DNA of 5,529 nt from Collinsella sp. (GCA_019414465.1 DXLY01000025.1:18122-23650); one strand, 5' to 3'; shown: positions 1-5,529, counted from the first letter of the stretch. Notes: a model not told the origin generated them from the letters alone. Program-made: numbers and translations.

Positions 1-62
1 GCGAGCTCGAGGCCGAGGACGACGCTGCTGCCACCGACGCCCCGAAGGGAGGCGATGAGTAA
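1..62 (+). CDS. C-terminal end of an upstream gene, probably a TatA/TatB-type translocase subunit (partial)
   Basis: An open frame enters from the left edge and gives 19 residues ending in TAA at 60-62. They read ELEAEDDAAATDAPKGGDE, an acidic, alanine-rich, clearly hydrophilic tail. The stop codon shares its last A with the ATG of tatC, so the two genes are translationally coupled. A charged, disordered C-terminus is usual for TatA/TatB proteins, and tatA or tatB commonly precedes tatC. The identification rests only on that position and composition, because the diagnostic N-terminal membrane helix and amphipathic helix lie outside the window. It could be another small protein with an acidic tail. 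That it is coding is likely; its identity is inference. Confidence 0.6.
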   Translation, partial: ELEAEDDAAATDAPKGGDE

Positions 63-853
63 TGCCTATCGGACCTGCGCGTATGCCGCTCTTCGATCAC
101 CTGGGAGAGCTCCGTCGCCGCCTGACCATCGTGGTCGTGTCGGTGTTCGCCGCCGCTATCGTGCTGTATTTCGCCACGCCTGTGGTGCTCGACATCCTGG
201 AAGATCCCATCCGCTCCTTTGTGCCGGACGGTAAGTTCTACATCACTACCACGCTCGGCGGCTTTGGCTTGCGCTTCTCGCTGGCCATCAAGATGGCCGT
301 GGTCATGTGCACGCCCATGATCATCTGGCAGATTCTGGCGTTTTTCCTGCCGGCGCTTCGCCCCAACGAGCGCAAGTGGGTCGTGCCCACGGTGCTCGCC
401 TCGACGGTGCTGTTCTTCCTGGGTGCCATCTTCTGCTACTTCATCATCATTCCTGCGGGCTTTGAGTGGCTCATCGGCGAGACCTCGGCCGTCGCTACGG
501 CACTGCCCGATCTGGAGAACTACGTCAACATGGAGCTGCTCTTTATGATCGGCTTTGGCGTGGCGTTTGAGCTGCCGCTCATCATCTTCTATCTGTCCGT
601 CTTCCACATCGTGTCCTACGCTGCTTTCCGCGGTGCCTGGCGTTATGTATACGTTGGCCTGCTCGTGGGTTCGGCTGTGATCACGCCCGACGGCTCGCCC
701 GTTACGCTGGGTCTCATGTATGGCGCCCTGCTCTCGCTCTACGAGATTTCGCTCGCCATCGCCCGTGTGGTCATTACCGCGCGCGAGGGCAAGGAGGGCT
801 TGTTTGTGAGCCGTCTGGACCTGTTCTCGGACGACGAGGACGACGAGGAGTAA
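62..853 (+). CDS. tatC: Sec-independent protein translocase subunit TatC
   Basis: This is the core receptor of the twin-arginine translocase in the cytoplasmic membrane. It binds the RR signal peptide and recruits TatA to export folded proteins. The 263 residues fit the family's usual length of about 250. Family marks are visible in order: HLGELRRRL at 13-21 in the cytoplasmic N-terminus; the first-loop segment LPALRPNERKWVVP with Glu103; FGVAFELPL with Glu170, matching the functionally important glutamate of E. coli TatC; and ITPDGSP near 207-213 followed by LYE at 226-228. Six hydrophobic segments are apparent, roughly 22-41, 73-97, 108-133, 158-180, 195-208 and 213-237. The C-terminus ends in an acidic run (DDEDDEE). 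The start at 62 is preferred because GGAGG at 48-52 lies nine bases upstream; an in-frame ATG at 83 is the alternative. It overlaps the upstream stop by one base and is followed six bases later by hypA. Confidence 0.96.
   Translation: MPIGPARMPLFDHLGELRRRLTIVVVSVFAAAIVLYFATPVVLDILEDPIRSFVPDGKFYITTTLGGFGLRFSLAIKMAVVMCTPMIIWQILAFFLPALRPNERKWVVPTVLASTVLFFLGAIFCYFIIIPAGFEWLIGETSAVATALPDLENYVNMELLFMIGFGVAFELPLIIFYLSVFHIVSYAAFRGAWRYVYVGLLVGSAVITPDGSPVTLGLMYGALLSLYEISLAIARVVITAREGKEGLFVSRLDLFSDDEDDEE
845..850 (+). promoter_or_regulatory. Ribosome binding site of hypA inside the tatC acidic tail
   Basis: GAGGAG lies nine bases before the hypA ATG and is formed by the last two glutamate codons of tatC. 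The TAA stop of tatC falls between this site and the hypA start, so ribosomes ending on tatC are placed to re-initiate on hypA. This supports translational coupling of the two genes. Confidence 0.6.
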
Positions 854-859
854 AACGGT

Positions 860-1216
860 ATGCACGAAGTTGGCATTGTCAACGGCATACTCGATACAGT
901 GATTCGCGCGGCGCGTGGGGCGGGGGCCTCGCGCGCCGTTTTGGTGACGCTGCGTATCGGGGATATGACCGAGGTCGTGCGCGAGGCGCTCGACTTTGCC
1001 TGGGAGACGTTTCGCGACGAGGACCCGCTCACGCGCGGCTGCGAGCTTGCTGTGGAGGAAGTCCATCCACAAAGCGAGTGCCTGGACTGCGGCGAGGTCT
1101 TTGAGCACGACCGCTTCCATTGCCGCTGTCCCCAGTGTGGCGGCGCCAACGTGCGTCTGCTGCACGGCCGCGAGCTCGACATCGCCAGTATCGAAATCGA
1201 AACCCCCGACGATTAG
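860..1216 (+). CDS. hypA: Hydrogenase nickel incorporation protein HypA
   Basis: HypA is a cytoplasmic metallochaperone that, with the GTPase HypB, delivers Ni(II) to the large subunit of [NiFe]-hydrogenases; in some bacteria it also supplies urease. The 118 residues match the family length of about 115. The protein begins Met-His-Glu, the N-terminal nickel site with His2 essential in characterised homologues. The structural zinc site is a four-cysteine ribbon, Cys74-x2-Cys77 and Cys90-x2-Cys93; Cys61 and Cys88 are extra cysteines. The Met-His-Glu start leaves little doubt about the initiation codon, because nickel binding needs His2 next to the N-terminal amine. It lies six bases after tatC and 55 bases before hypB. 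No hydrogenase or urease structural gene is in the window, so the client enzyme is unknown. Confidence 0.95.
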   Translation: MHEVGIVNGILDTVIRAARGAGASRAVLVTLRIGDMTEVVREALDFAWETFRDEDPLTRGCELAVEEVHPQSECLDCGEVFEHDRFHCRCPQCGGANVRLLHGRELDIASIEIETPDD

Positions 1217-1257
1217 CCCGCTAGCCATCTGGTGATGGGGTATAAAGGGGCCAAATT

Positions 1258-1263
1258 AAGGAG
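1258..1263 (+). promoter_or_regulatory. Ribosome binding site of hypB
   Basis: AAGGAG lies eight bases before the ATG at 1272, a near-ideal Shine-Dalgarno arrangement that fixes the hypB start. The rest of the 55-base hypA-hypB spacer holds only a weak 5-bp hairpin (CCATC 1225-1229 with GATGG 1234-1238) and no recognisable terminator. Confidence 0.7.
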
Positions 1264-1271
1264 CGCTAAGT

Positions 1272-1955
1272 ATGGCTGAGAAAACGATTGATATCGCGTC
1301 GCCGATTCTGTCGCGCAATGAGCGCCTGGCAGATCAGCTGCGACAGCGATTTGATGAGACAGGCACCTATGTGATCAATGTGTTGTCGAGCCCTGGCTCG
1401 GGCAAGACCACTACGATTCTGGGCACCAACGAGCACCTGCGCGACAAGGCCGGCTTGCGCTGCGCCGTCATCGAGGGCGACATCGCCTCGGATGTCGATG
1501 CCATTACCATGAAGGAAGCCGGCATGCCCGCCATCCAGATCAACACGGGCGGCCTGTGCCACCTTGAGGGCAATATGATCATGGAGGCCGTTGACGCGTT
1601 CGACCAGGCCGTTGGGCTCGATAACATCGATGTCATCTTTATCGAAAACGTGGGTAACCTGGTCTGCCCAGTCGACTTTGACCTGGGTGAGAACCTGTCC
1701 ATCATGATCCTCTCGGTGCCCGAGGGCGACGACAAGCCCATCAAGTACCCGGGCATCTTCCAGCACGCTGGCGCGCAGCTGCTCAACAAGGTCGACGTGG
1801 CTCCGGCTTTCGATTTTGACATGGATAGGTATACTAAGACACTCGATGACCTCAATCCGCAGGCGCCGCGGTTTGCCGTGAGCGCGCGCAAGGGCGAGGG
1901 CATGGATGCCTGGTGCGATTGGCTCATCGGGCAGATTGAGCAAGCAAGGGCGTAA
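1272..1955 (+). CDS. hypB: Hydrogenase nickel incorporation GTPase HypB
   Basis: HypB is a SIMIBI-class GTPase that drives nickel transfer during [NiFe]-hydrogenase maturation in the cytoplasm. In its 227 residues the P-loop SSPGSGKTT lies at 39-47, a Walker B-like strand DVIFIENVGNL at 120-130, the guanine-specificity motif NKVD at 172-175, and SARKGEG at 204-210. The metal site of the G domain is present: Cys96-His97 in GGLCHLEG and Cys132 in NLVCP, matching the residues that bind Ni/Zn at the dimer interface in studied HypBs. The N-terminus (MAEKTIDIASP) has neither the CxxCGC high-affinity nickel motif nor the histidine-rich stretch found in some homologues. Nickel storage is therefore unlikely, and HypA or another protein presumably supplies the metal. 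A good ribosome site sets the start. It is followed 54 bases later by the topoisomerase gene. Confidence 0.96.
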   Translation: MAEKTIDIASPILSRNERLADQLRQRFDETGTYVINVLSSPGSGKTTTILGTNEHLRDKAGLRCAVIEGDIASDVDAITMKEAGMPAIQINTGGLCHLEGNMIMEAVDAFDQAVGLDNIDVIFIENVGNLVCPVDFDLGENLSIMILSVPEGDDKPIKYPGIFQHAGAQLLNKVDVAPAFDFDMDRYTKTLDDLNPQAPRFAVSARKGEGMDAWCDWLIGQIEQARA

Positions 1956-2009
1956 GTCGGCCGCCATACGGGCGGGCGTAGCCGCAGAGATACGAGATAG
2001 GAGCCTCTT
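1956..2009 (+). other. hypB-topA spacer with a small GC hairpin
   Basis: The 54-base spacer contains CCGCC (1961-1965) able to pair with GGCGG (1971-1975) across a five-base loop. No T-run follows, so it is not a convincing terminator, and read-through from hypB into the topoisomerase gene is expected. I see no -35/-10 pair here. Confidence 0.4.
1999..2003 (+). promoter_or_regulatory. Ribosome binding site that fixes a TTG start for the topoisomerase gene
   Basis: AGGAG lies six bases before TTG at 2010-2012. In the same frame a TAG stop sits at 1998-2000, and the three codons between (GAG CCT CTT) cannot initiate. The next in-frame ATG (residue 79) would delete the start of the Toprim domain. 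TTG is therefore the only plausible start, which may keep initiation modest. Confidence 0.75.
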
Positions 2010-4604
2010 TTGAAGCTCATCATCGCCGAGAAAAACGACGCCGCGCGTCAGATTGCCGAGCGTCTGTCCACGGGCAAGCCCAAAAAGGACAAGGTGTACA
2101 ACACCGCCATCTACCGTTTTGAGTGGAAGGGCGAGGAGTGCGTGACCATCGGCCTTGCCGGTCACATCCTAGCGCCCGATTTTTGCGACAGCGTGCTGTT
2201 CGATAAAAAGCTGGGCTGGTATTCGGTCACCGAGGACGGCGAGATGCTGCCGGCCGACATACCCGATGGCCTGGCGCGTCCGCCCTACGACACCAAGCGC
2301 AAGCCGTTTCTTGCCGATGGCATCTCAATCAAGGGCTGGAAACTCGAGAGCCTGCCTTACCTCACCTGGGCGCCCGTCATTAAGCTACCGGCCGAGAAGG
2401 AACTCATTCGTTCGCTCAAGAACCTCGCCAAGAAGTCCGACAGTGTCATCATCGCCACGGACTTCGATCGCGAGGGCGAGCTGATCGGTTCGGACGCCCT
2501 CAACAAGGTGCGCGAGGTTGCGCCCGACCTGCCGGTCGCCCGCGCCCAGTATTCTTCGTTTACCAAGGCCGAGATCACGCAGGCCTTCGATAATCTCGTC
2601 TCGCTCGACCAGAATCTGGCCGACGCCGGCGAGAGCCGCCAGCACATCGACCTCATTTGGGGTGCGGTGCTCACGCGCTACCTGACGCTCGCCAAGTTTG
2701 GCGGCTTTGGTAACGTGCGCTCTGCCGGCCGTGTGCAGACGCCGACGCTTGCCCTGGTGGTCGAGCGCGAGCGCGAGCGCATGGCGTTTGTGCCCGAGGA
2801 CTATTGGCAGATCCGCGGCATGGGCGCCGCACAGGGTGCTGCCGAGGACGACCGCTTTAAGATTGCGCACAAGACGGCGCGCTTTACCGACAAGGATGCT
2901 GCTGAGGCGGCGTACGGCCACGTTGACGGCGTTGCGACGGCAACCGTCGCCGCGGTGACCAAGCGTTCGCGCAAGCAGCAGCCGCCCACGCCGTTTGCGA
3001 CCACCTCGCTGCAGGCTGCCGCCGCAGCCGAGGGCATCTCACCTGCGCGTACCATGCGCATCGCCGAGTCCCTCTACATGGCCGGTCTCATCAGCTACCC
3101 GCGTGTCGACAATACCGTGTACCCTGCGACGCTCGATCTGGGCGCCGTGGTGAGCGACCTTGCAAAGATCAACCCGGCGCTGGCGCCCGTGTGCAAAAAG
3201 GTGCTCGCCGGCCCCATGAAGCCCACGCGCGGCAAAGTCGAAACCACCGACCACCCGCCTATCTATCCCACGGGCGAGGGCGATCCGTCCGCGCTCGACG
3301 GTGGCCAGCGCAAGCTCTACGACCTCATCGCCCGTCGCTTCCTGGCAACGCTCATGGGTCCCGCGACCATCGAGAACACCAAGCTCGAGCTCGACGTCAA
3401 TGGTGAGCCGTTCGTGGCTTCGGGCGATGTGCTCGTGACCCCGGGTTTCCGCGAGGCGTATCCGTATGGACTCAAGCGCGACGAGCAGATGCCGCCGCTG
3501 GAGCAGGGCGATGCGGTCGACGTGTTCGACATTAAGCTCGAGGCCAAGCAGACCGAGCCGCCCGCACGCTACAGCCAGGGCAAGCTCGTGCAGGAGATGG
3601 AAAAGCGCGGCCTGGGCACCAAGTCCACGCGCGCGAGCATCATCGAGCGCCTGTACGCCGTGCGCTATCTCAAAAACGATCCCGTGGAGCCGAGCCAGCT
3701 GGGCATCGCCATCATCGATGCACTGTCGCAGTTTGCCCCGCGCATCACGAGCCCCGATATGACCAGCGAGCTCGACGGCGACATGACCCGCGTGGAGCGC
3801 GGCGAGGACACCGAAGAGCATGTCGTGACGCACTCGCGCGCGCTGCTGGCCGGTGTGCTCGACGAGCTGCTCAAGCATACGCAGGAACTGGGCGATGCTA
3901 TCAGCGACGCCGTCACGGCCGATGCGCGCGTGGGCGCCTGCCCCAAGTGCGGCAAGGACTTGGTTATGAAGACGAGCGCCAAGACCCGCGGCAGCTTTAT
4001 CGGCTGCATGGGCTGGCCCGACTGCGATGTGACCTATCCGGTGCCGAGCGGCGTCAAGGTGAGCCCGCTCGAGGGCGAGGCTGCTGTGTGCCCCGAATGC
4101 GGTGCGCCGCGCATTAAGTGCCAGCCGTTCCGCCAAAAGGCTTTCGAGATTTGCGTGAACCCCACATGCCCCACCAACTACGAGCCCGACCTTAAGGTGG
4201 GCGAGTGCAAGGTGTGCGCCGAGGCAGGACGCCATGGCGACCTGATCGCACACAAGAGCGAGAAGAGCGGCAAGCGCTTTATCCGCTGCACCAACTATGA
4301 CGACTGCGGCGTGAGCTATCCGCTGCCGGCGCGTGGCAAGCTCGAGGCGACGGGCGAGACCTGCCCCGAGTGCGGCGCCCCCATCGTGGTGGTCAACACC
4401 GCGCGCGGCCCGTGGCGCATCTGCGTGAACATGGACTGCCCGACCAAGGAGAAGAAGCCCGCCCGCGGCCGCAAGACCACGACCAAGGCGAGCGCGGCGA
4501 AGAAGACCTCGACTGCGAAGAAGACGACGGCTAAGAAAGCCACTGCCGCCAAGAAGACGACCGCGAAGAAGTCGACTGCCAAGAAAGCAGCCGCCGACAA
4601 GTAA
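2010..4604 (+). CDS. topA: Type IA DNA topoisomerase I, archaeal-like, with duplicated zinc ribbons and lysine-rich tail
   Basis: This enzyme relaxes negatively supercoiled DNA by passing a strand through a transient 5'-phosphotyrosine break. The Toprim domain (about 1-165) opens with KLIIAEK, where Glu7 is the catalytic acid, and contains TDFDREGE at 150-157, which binds Mg2+. GRVQTPTLALV follows at 240-250. The catalytic tyrosine is Tyr363 in GLISYPRVDNT, with Arg365 beside it. DHPPIYPTG at 414-422 and GLGTKSTRASIIERL at 534-548 complete the core. AEKNDAARQIAE, DFDREGELIG, HPPIYP and PRVDNTVYP are the style of archaeal TopA; the usual bacterial enzyme has VESPAKAKTI, DEDREGEAIAWH, HEAIRP and YMRTDS. 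Four zinc ribbons occupy 644-810, then a basic tail 813-864. The whole protein is 864 residues. It starts with TTG and is last in the operon, before a strong terminator. Function is confident; use of the topA symbol follows function, not the bacterial lineage. Confidence 0.94.
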   Translation: MKLIIAEKNDAARQIAERLSTGKPKKDKVYNTAIYRFEWKGEECVTIGLAGHILAPDFCDSVLFDKKLGWYSVTEDGEMLPADIPDGLARPPYDTKRKPFLADGISIKGWKLESLPYLTWAPVIKLPAEKELIRSLKNLAKKSDSVIIATDFDREGELIGSDALNKVREVAPDLPVARAQYSSFTKAEITQAFDNLVSLDQNLADAGESRQHIDLIWGAVLTRYLTLAKFGGFGNVRSAGRVQTPTLALVVERERERMAFVPEDYWQIRGMGAAQGAAEDDRFKIAHKTARFTDKDAAEAAYGHVDGVATATVAAVTKRSRKQQPPTPFATTSLQAAAAAEGISPARTMRIAESLYMAGLISYPRVDNTVYPATLDLGAVVSDLAKINPALAPVCKKVLAGPMKPTRGKVETTDHPPIYPTGEGDPSALDGGQRKLYDLIARRFLATLMGPATIENTKLELDVNGEPFVASGDVLVTPGFREAYPYGLKRDEQMPPLEQGDAVDVFDIKLEAKQTEPPARYSQGKLVQEMEKRGLGTKSTRASIIERLYAVRYLKNDPVEPSQLGIAIIDALSQFAPRITSPDMTSELDGDMTRVERGEDTEEHVVTHSRALLAGVLDELLKHTQELGDAISDAVTADARVGACPKCGKDLVMKTSAKTRGSFIGCMGWPDCDVTYPVPSGVKVSPLEGEAAVCPECGAPRIKCQPFRQKAFEICVNPTCPTNYEPDLKVGECKVCAEAGRHGDLIAHKSEKSGKRFIRCTNYDDCGVSYPLPARGKLEATGETCPECGAPIVVVNTARGPWRICVNMDCPTKEKKPARGRKTTTKASAAKKTSTAKKTTAKKATAAKKTTAKKSTAKKAAADK
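3939..4445 (+). repeat. Tandem duplication of a two-ribbon zinc module inside the topoisomerase
   Basis: Residues 644-722 and 733-812 are two copies of the same arrangement. Each has a ribbon ending in x(V)xYPxP (Cys644/647/666/672 and Cys733/736/760/766), then a ribbon with CPECGAP and ICVNxxCPT (Cys694/697/715/720 and Cys785/788/805/810). The copies have nearly equal length (79 and 80 residues), and the shared motifs fall in register, so a duplicated pair explains the four ribbons better than four independent ones. Such C-terminal ribbons bind single-stranded DNA or partners such as RNA polymerase in characterised TopA proteins. The divergence between the copies shows that the duplication is old. 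Confidence 0.7.
4446..4601 (+). repeat. Lysine/alanine/threonine-rich repeat tail of the topoisomerase
   Basis: Residues 813-864 are a low-complexity basic tail with six Ala-Lys-Lys units at 830, 836, 841, 847, 852 and 857, spaced five or six residues apart and separated by Thr, Ser or Ala. This resembles histone H1-like tails found on actinobacterial TopA and HU proteins, where they raise DNA affinity and processivity. At the DNA level the AAG-rich repeats are imperfect, so copy-number change by slippage is possible but not shown. Confidence 0.75.
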
Positions 4605-4626
4605 CGGCGCAGTCGAAACATTGCCC

Positions 4627-4666
4627 AAAAAACGAGCGAGGGTCCCATGATCCTCGCTCGTTTTTT
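4627..4666. terminator. Bidirectional rho-independent terminator after the topoisomerase gene
   Basis: AAAAAACGAGCGAGG at 4627-4641 pairs with CCTCGCTCGTTTTTT at 4652-4666. A G-U pair and two more pairs close onto a CCAT tetraloop (4645-4648), giving an 18-pair stem. The six T's at 4661-4666 follow the GC core on the + strand, and the six A's at 4627-4632 give the same U-tract on the minus strand. It lies 22 bases after the topoisomerase stop and can end transcription from both this operon and the convergent gene at 4746. Confidence 0.93.
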
Positions 4667-4668
4667 GA

Positions 4669-4727
4669 CCGGCAGTTAGGGACATTCCTTTTTCTGCCGG
4701 CAGTTTAGGAACGTCCCTAACTGCCGG
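4669..4727. repeat. Compound palindromic REP/BIME-like intergenic element
   Basis: CCGGCAGTTAGGGAC (4669-4683) and its perfect reverse complement GTCCCTAACTGCCGG (4713-4727) flank a 29-base middle. The middle continues the register with TTCCT (4685-4689) against AGGAA (4707-4711). It is centred on the 10-base palindrome CTGCCGGCAG (4694-4703). Read another way, it is two adjacent hairpins, 4669-4700 and 4697-4727, each bounded by CCGGCAG and CTGCCGG, that share the central palindrome. This nested design is that of bacterial interspersed mosaic elements, which are often spread by RAYT-type Y1 transposases. That link is inference, and no such transposase is in the window. It starts two bases after the terminator T-run, so it may also act on transcripts of the minus-strand gene. 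Confidence 0.7.
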
Positions 4728-4745
4728 CTCGGAAACGACAAGGCG

Positions 4746-5529
4746 TTAGTTCACTTCGACGGGTTTGGCGCCGGGATAGCGCTCCTCAAAGTCTAGGCGG
4801 TACTTATTGTCATTGGTGCCCGCCACGTTGTCGCGCGACAGCGGCGCCACGATTTCGTCCTTATGGTCCGCGGGCTTTGTGTACTTTAGGCTGATCTCCC
4901 AGGCATCGCAGATCGCGTCGATGCGGTGGTCCAGGTCGTCATACAGGGCAACGATGTCTTTCCAAGAGCTGTAGTTCTTGGAGCTCATGGGGACGTCCAG
5001 GTCCTCGACGATGTCGTAATACTGCTCGATGGTGTCCTCTGTGCGCTCGGCGACGTCGGCGAGATTTTGACGGGTGGTGCGATCTTCTTCCAGATAGCTG
5101 CCGTTGAAGTTCTGCGCGCAGCCACGGACGTAGTTGTCGAGGTCTTCGAGCAAGTCGTAGTATTCGCTCAGTCGGCGGTAGAGGTTCTGCTCGGAGAGCG
5201 TTGCTTCGCCGCCATCCTCGTCGTCATCGTCATCATCGTCGTACAGGCTGTTGGGATCGCCGAGAGGCTTTAGGTCATCGTCGTCGACGTCATGGTGCAG
5301 CTTAGCTACCTCGGCAGTCGTCTGCGTGGCGGCGTTGTCGAAAGGCTTGATCACAAAGAAAACGACCAGGGCGATGATGATTGCCACCAGCACAACGATA
5401 ACGGCGATAAGCGGCCCGGCGCCGCTCTTTTTGGGAGCGGGGGTCTGTGGCGAAGCGGGCGCGTATGCGGGAGCCGGCTGCTGTTGGGGCGAGCCGCTCG
5501 CGATGGGTATGCGCTGCGTGGTCTCGACG
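4746..5529 (-). CDS. Single-pass membrane protein with P/A/Q-rich linker and acidic helical outer domain (5' end outside window)
   Basis: The frame is open from the TAA at 4746-4748 to the right edge with no start codon that fits. A GTG at 5391-5393 would begin inside the membrane helix, so the real start lies beyond 5529. In order from the edge it reads: a P/A/Q-rich linker (about 5433-5519, e.g. SPQQQPAPAYAPASPQTPAP); a Lys-Lys pair; a hydrophobic helix of about 23 residues from GPLIAVIVV to VFFVI (about 5349-5417); then an acidic, mostly helical domain of about 200 residues. That domain has two aspartate runs, DVDDDD (5274-5291) and DDDDDDDED (5214-5240). Two cysteines follow (codons at 5118-5120 and 4908-4910) and could form a disulfide. 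Proteins of this build often begin with a cytoplasmic zinc ribbon, but none is visible here. Function is not recognised. It converges on the topoisomerase operon. Confidence 0.85.
   Translation of the reverse strand, partial: VETTQRIPIASGSPQQQPAPAYAPASPQTPAPKKSGAGPLIAVIVVLVAIIIALVVFFVIKPFDNAATQTTAEVAKLHHDVDDDDLKPLGDPNSLYDDDDDDDEDGGEATLSEQNLYRRLSEYYDLLEDLDNYVRGCAQNFNGSYLEEDRTTRQNLADVAERTEDTIEQYYDIVEDLDVPMSSKNYSSWKDIVALYDDLDHRIDAICDAWEISLKYTKPADHKDEIVAPLSRDNVAGTNDNKYRLDFEERYPGAKPVEVN

Noticed and set aside
1241..1246. TATAAA in the hypA-hypB spacer as a -10 box
   Set aside because: No -35-like hexamer is found 16-18 bases upstream, and the spacer fits a simple operon junction.
1816..1835. TTGACA (1816-1821) and TATACT (1830-1835) inside hypB as a promoter for the topoisomerase gene
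   Set aside because: The two hexamers are only eight bases apart, far short of the 16-18 needed, and neither has a partner at the right distance.
1961..1975. GC hairpin after hypB as a terminator
   Set aside because: The stem is only five pairs and no T-run follows it.
1266..2165. Minus-strand open frame of 299 codons antisense to hypB
   Set aside because: It is a shadow of the hypB codon pattern. It crosses the hypB-topA spacer and covers conserved hypB motifs on the other strand, with no recognisable domain.
3039..4685. Long minus-strand open frame (548 codons) antisense to the topoisomerase gene
   Set aside because: It lies opposite a fully supported gene, is Ala/Leu/Arg/His-rich as expected from the complement of GC-rich codons, and starts inside the terminator/repeat region. 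No family motif is visible.
5214..5240. GTC/ATC-rich repeats on the + strand as a CRISPR or satellite array
   Set aside because: They are simply consecutive Asp and Glu codons of the minus-strand gene, without regular repeat-spacer structure.
4926..5273. Plus-strand frame of 115 codons rich in Val and Ile opposite the membrane protein
   Set aside because: Its hydrophobic runs are the complement of Asp and Glu codons in the minus-strand gene, so it is an artefact of the acidic stretches.

Overview
The window reads as a chromosomal stretch of a GC-rich, anaerobic, gut-type Actinobacterium. A Collinsella-like member of the Coriobacteriia is my best guess. This rests on strong G/C preference at third codon positions, a lysine/alanine/threonine-rich 'histone-like' tail on topoisomerase I (an actinobacterial habit), hydrogenase-maturation genes, and a membrane protein with a P/A/Q-rich linker of a kind I associate with that group. 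The assignment is inference from memory, not a search.

Layout, left to right. Bases 1-62 hold the acidic C-terminal end of a gene that runs in from the left, probably a TatA/TatB-type subunit. Its stop codon overlaps by one base the start of tatC (62-853), the multispanning receptor of the twin-arginine translocase. Then come hypA (860-1216) and hypB (1272-1955), the metallochaperone pair that delivers nickel to [NiFe]-hydrogenases, and a long topoisomerase I gene (2010-4604). All lie on the + strand with gaps of 55 bases or less and no terminator between them, so they look like one transcription unit. A strong hairpin terminator (4627-4666), built to work in both directions, closes the unit. 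Two bases later comes a 59-bp palindromic REP/BIME-like element (4669-4727). From 4746 to the right edge a convergent minus-strand gene encodes a single-pass membrane protein with an acidic, helical outer domain. Its 5' end lies beyond the window.

How the genes fit together: Tat exports folded, cofactor-loaded proteins, and many [NiFe]-hydrogenases are Tat clients whose nickel is inserted by HypA/HypB. The tat-hyp linkage is therefore functionally sensible, although hypC-F and the hydrogenase are not in view. The topoisomerase is the least expected passenger. Its sequence motifs match the archaeal-type IA topoisomerases, not the usual bacterial TopA. It also carries a duplicated pair of zinc ribbons and a lysine-rich tail.

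I did not see a wholly new system. The items most worth a second look are the archaeal-like topoisomerase with its duplicated zinc module, the compound palindrome beside the terminator, and the membrane protein with poly-aspartate runs.
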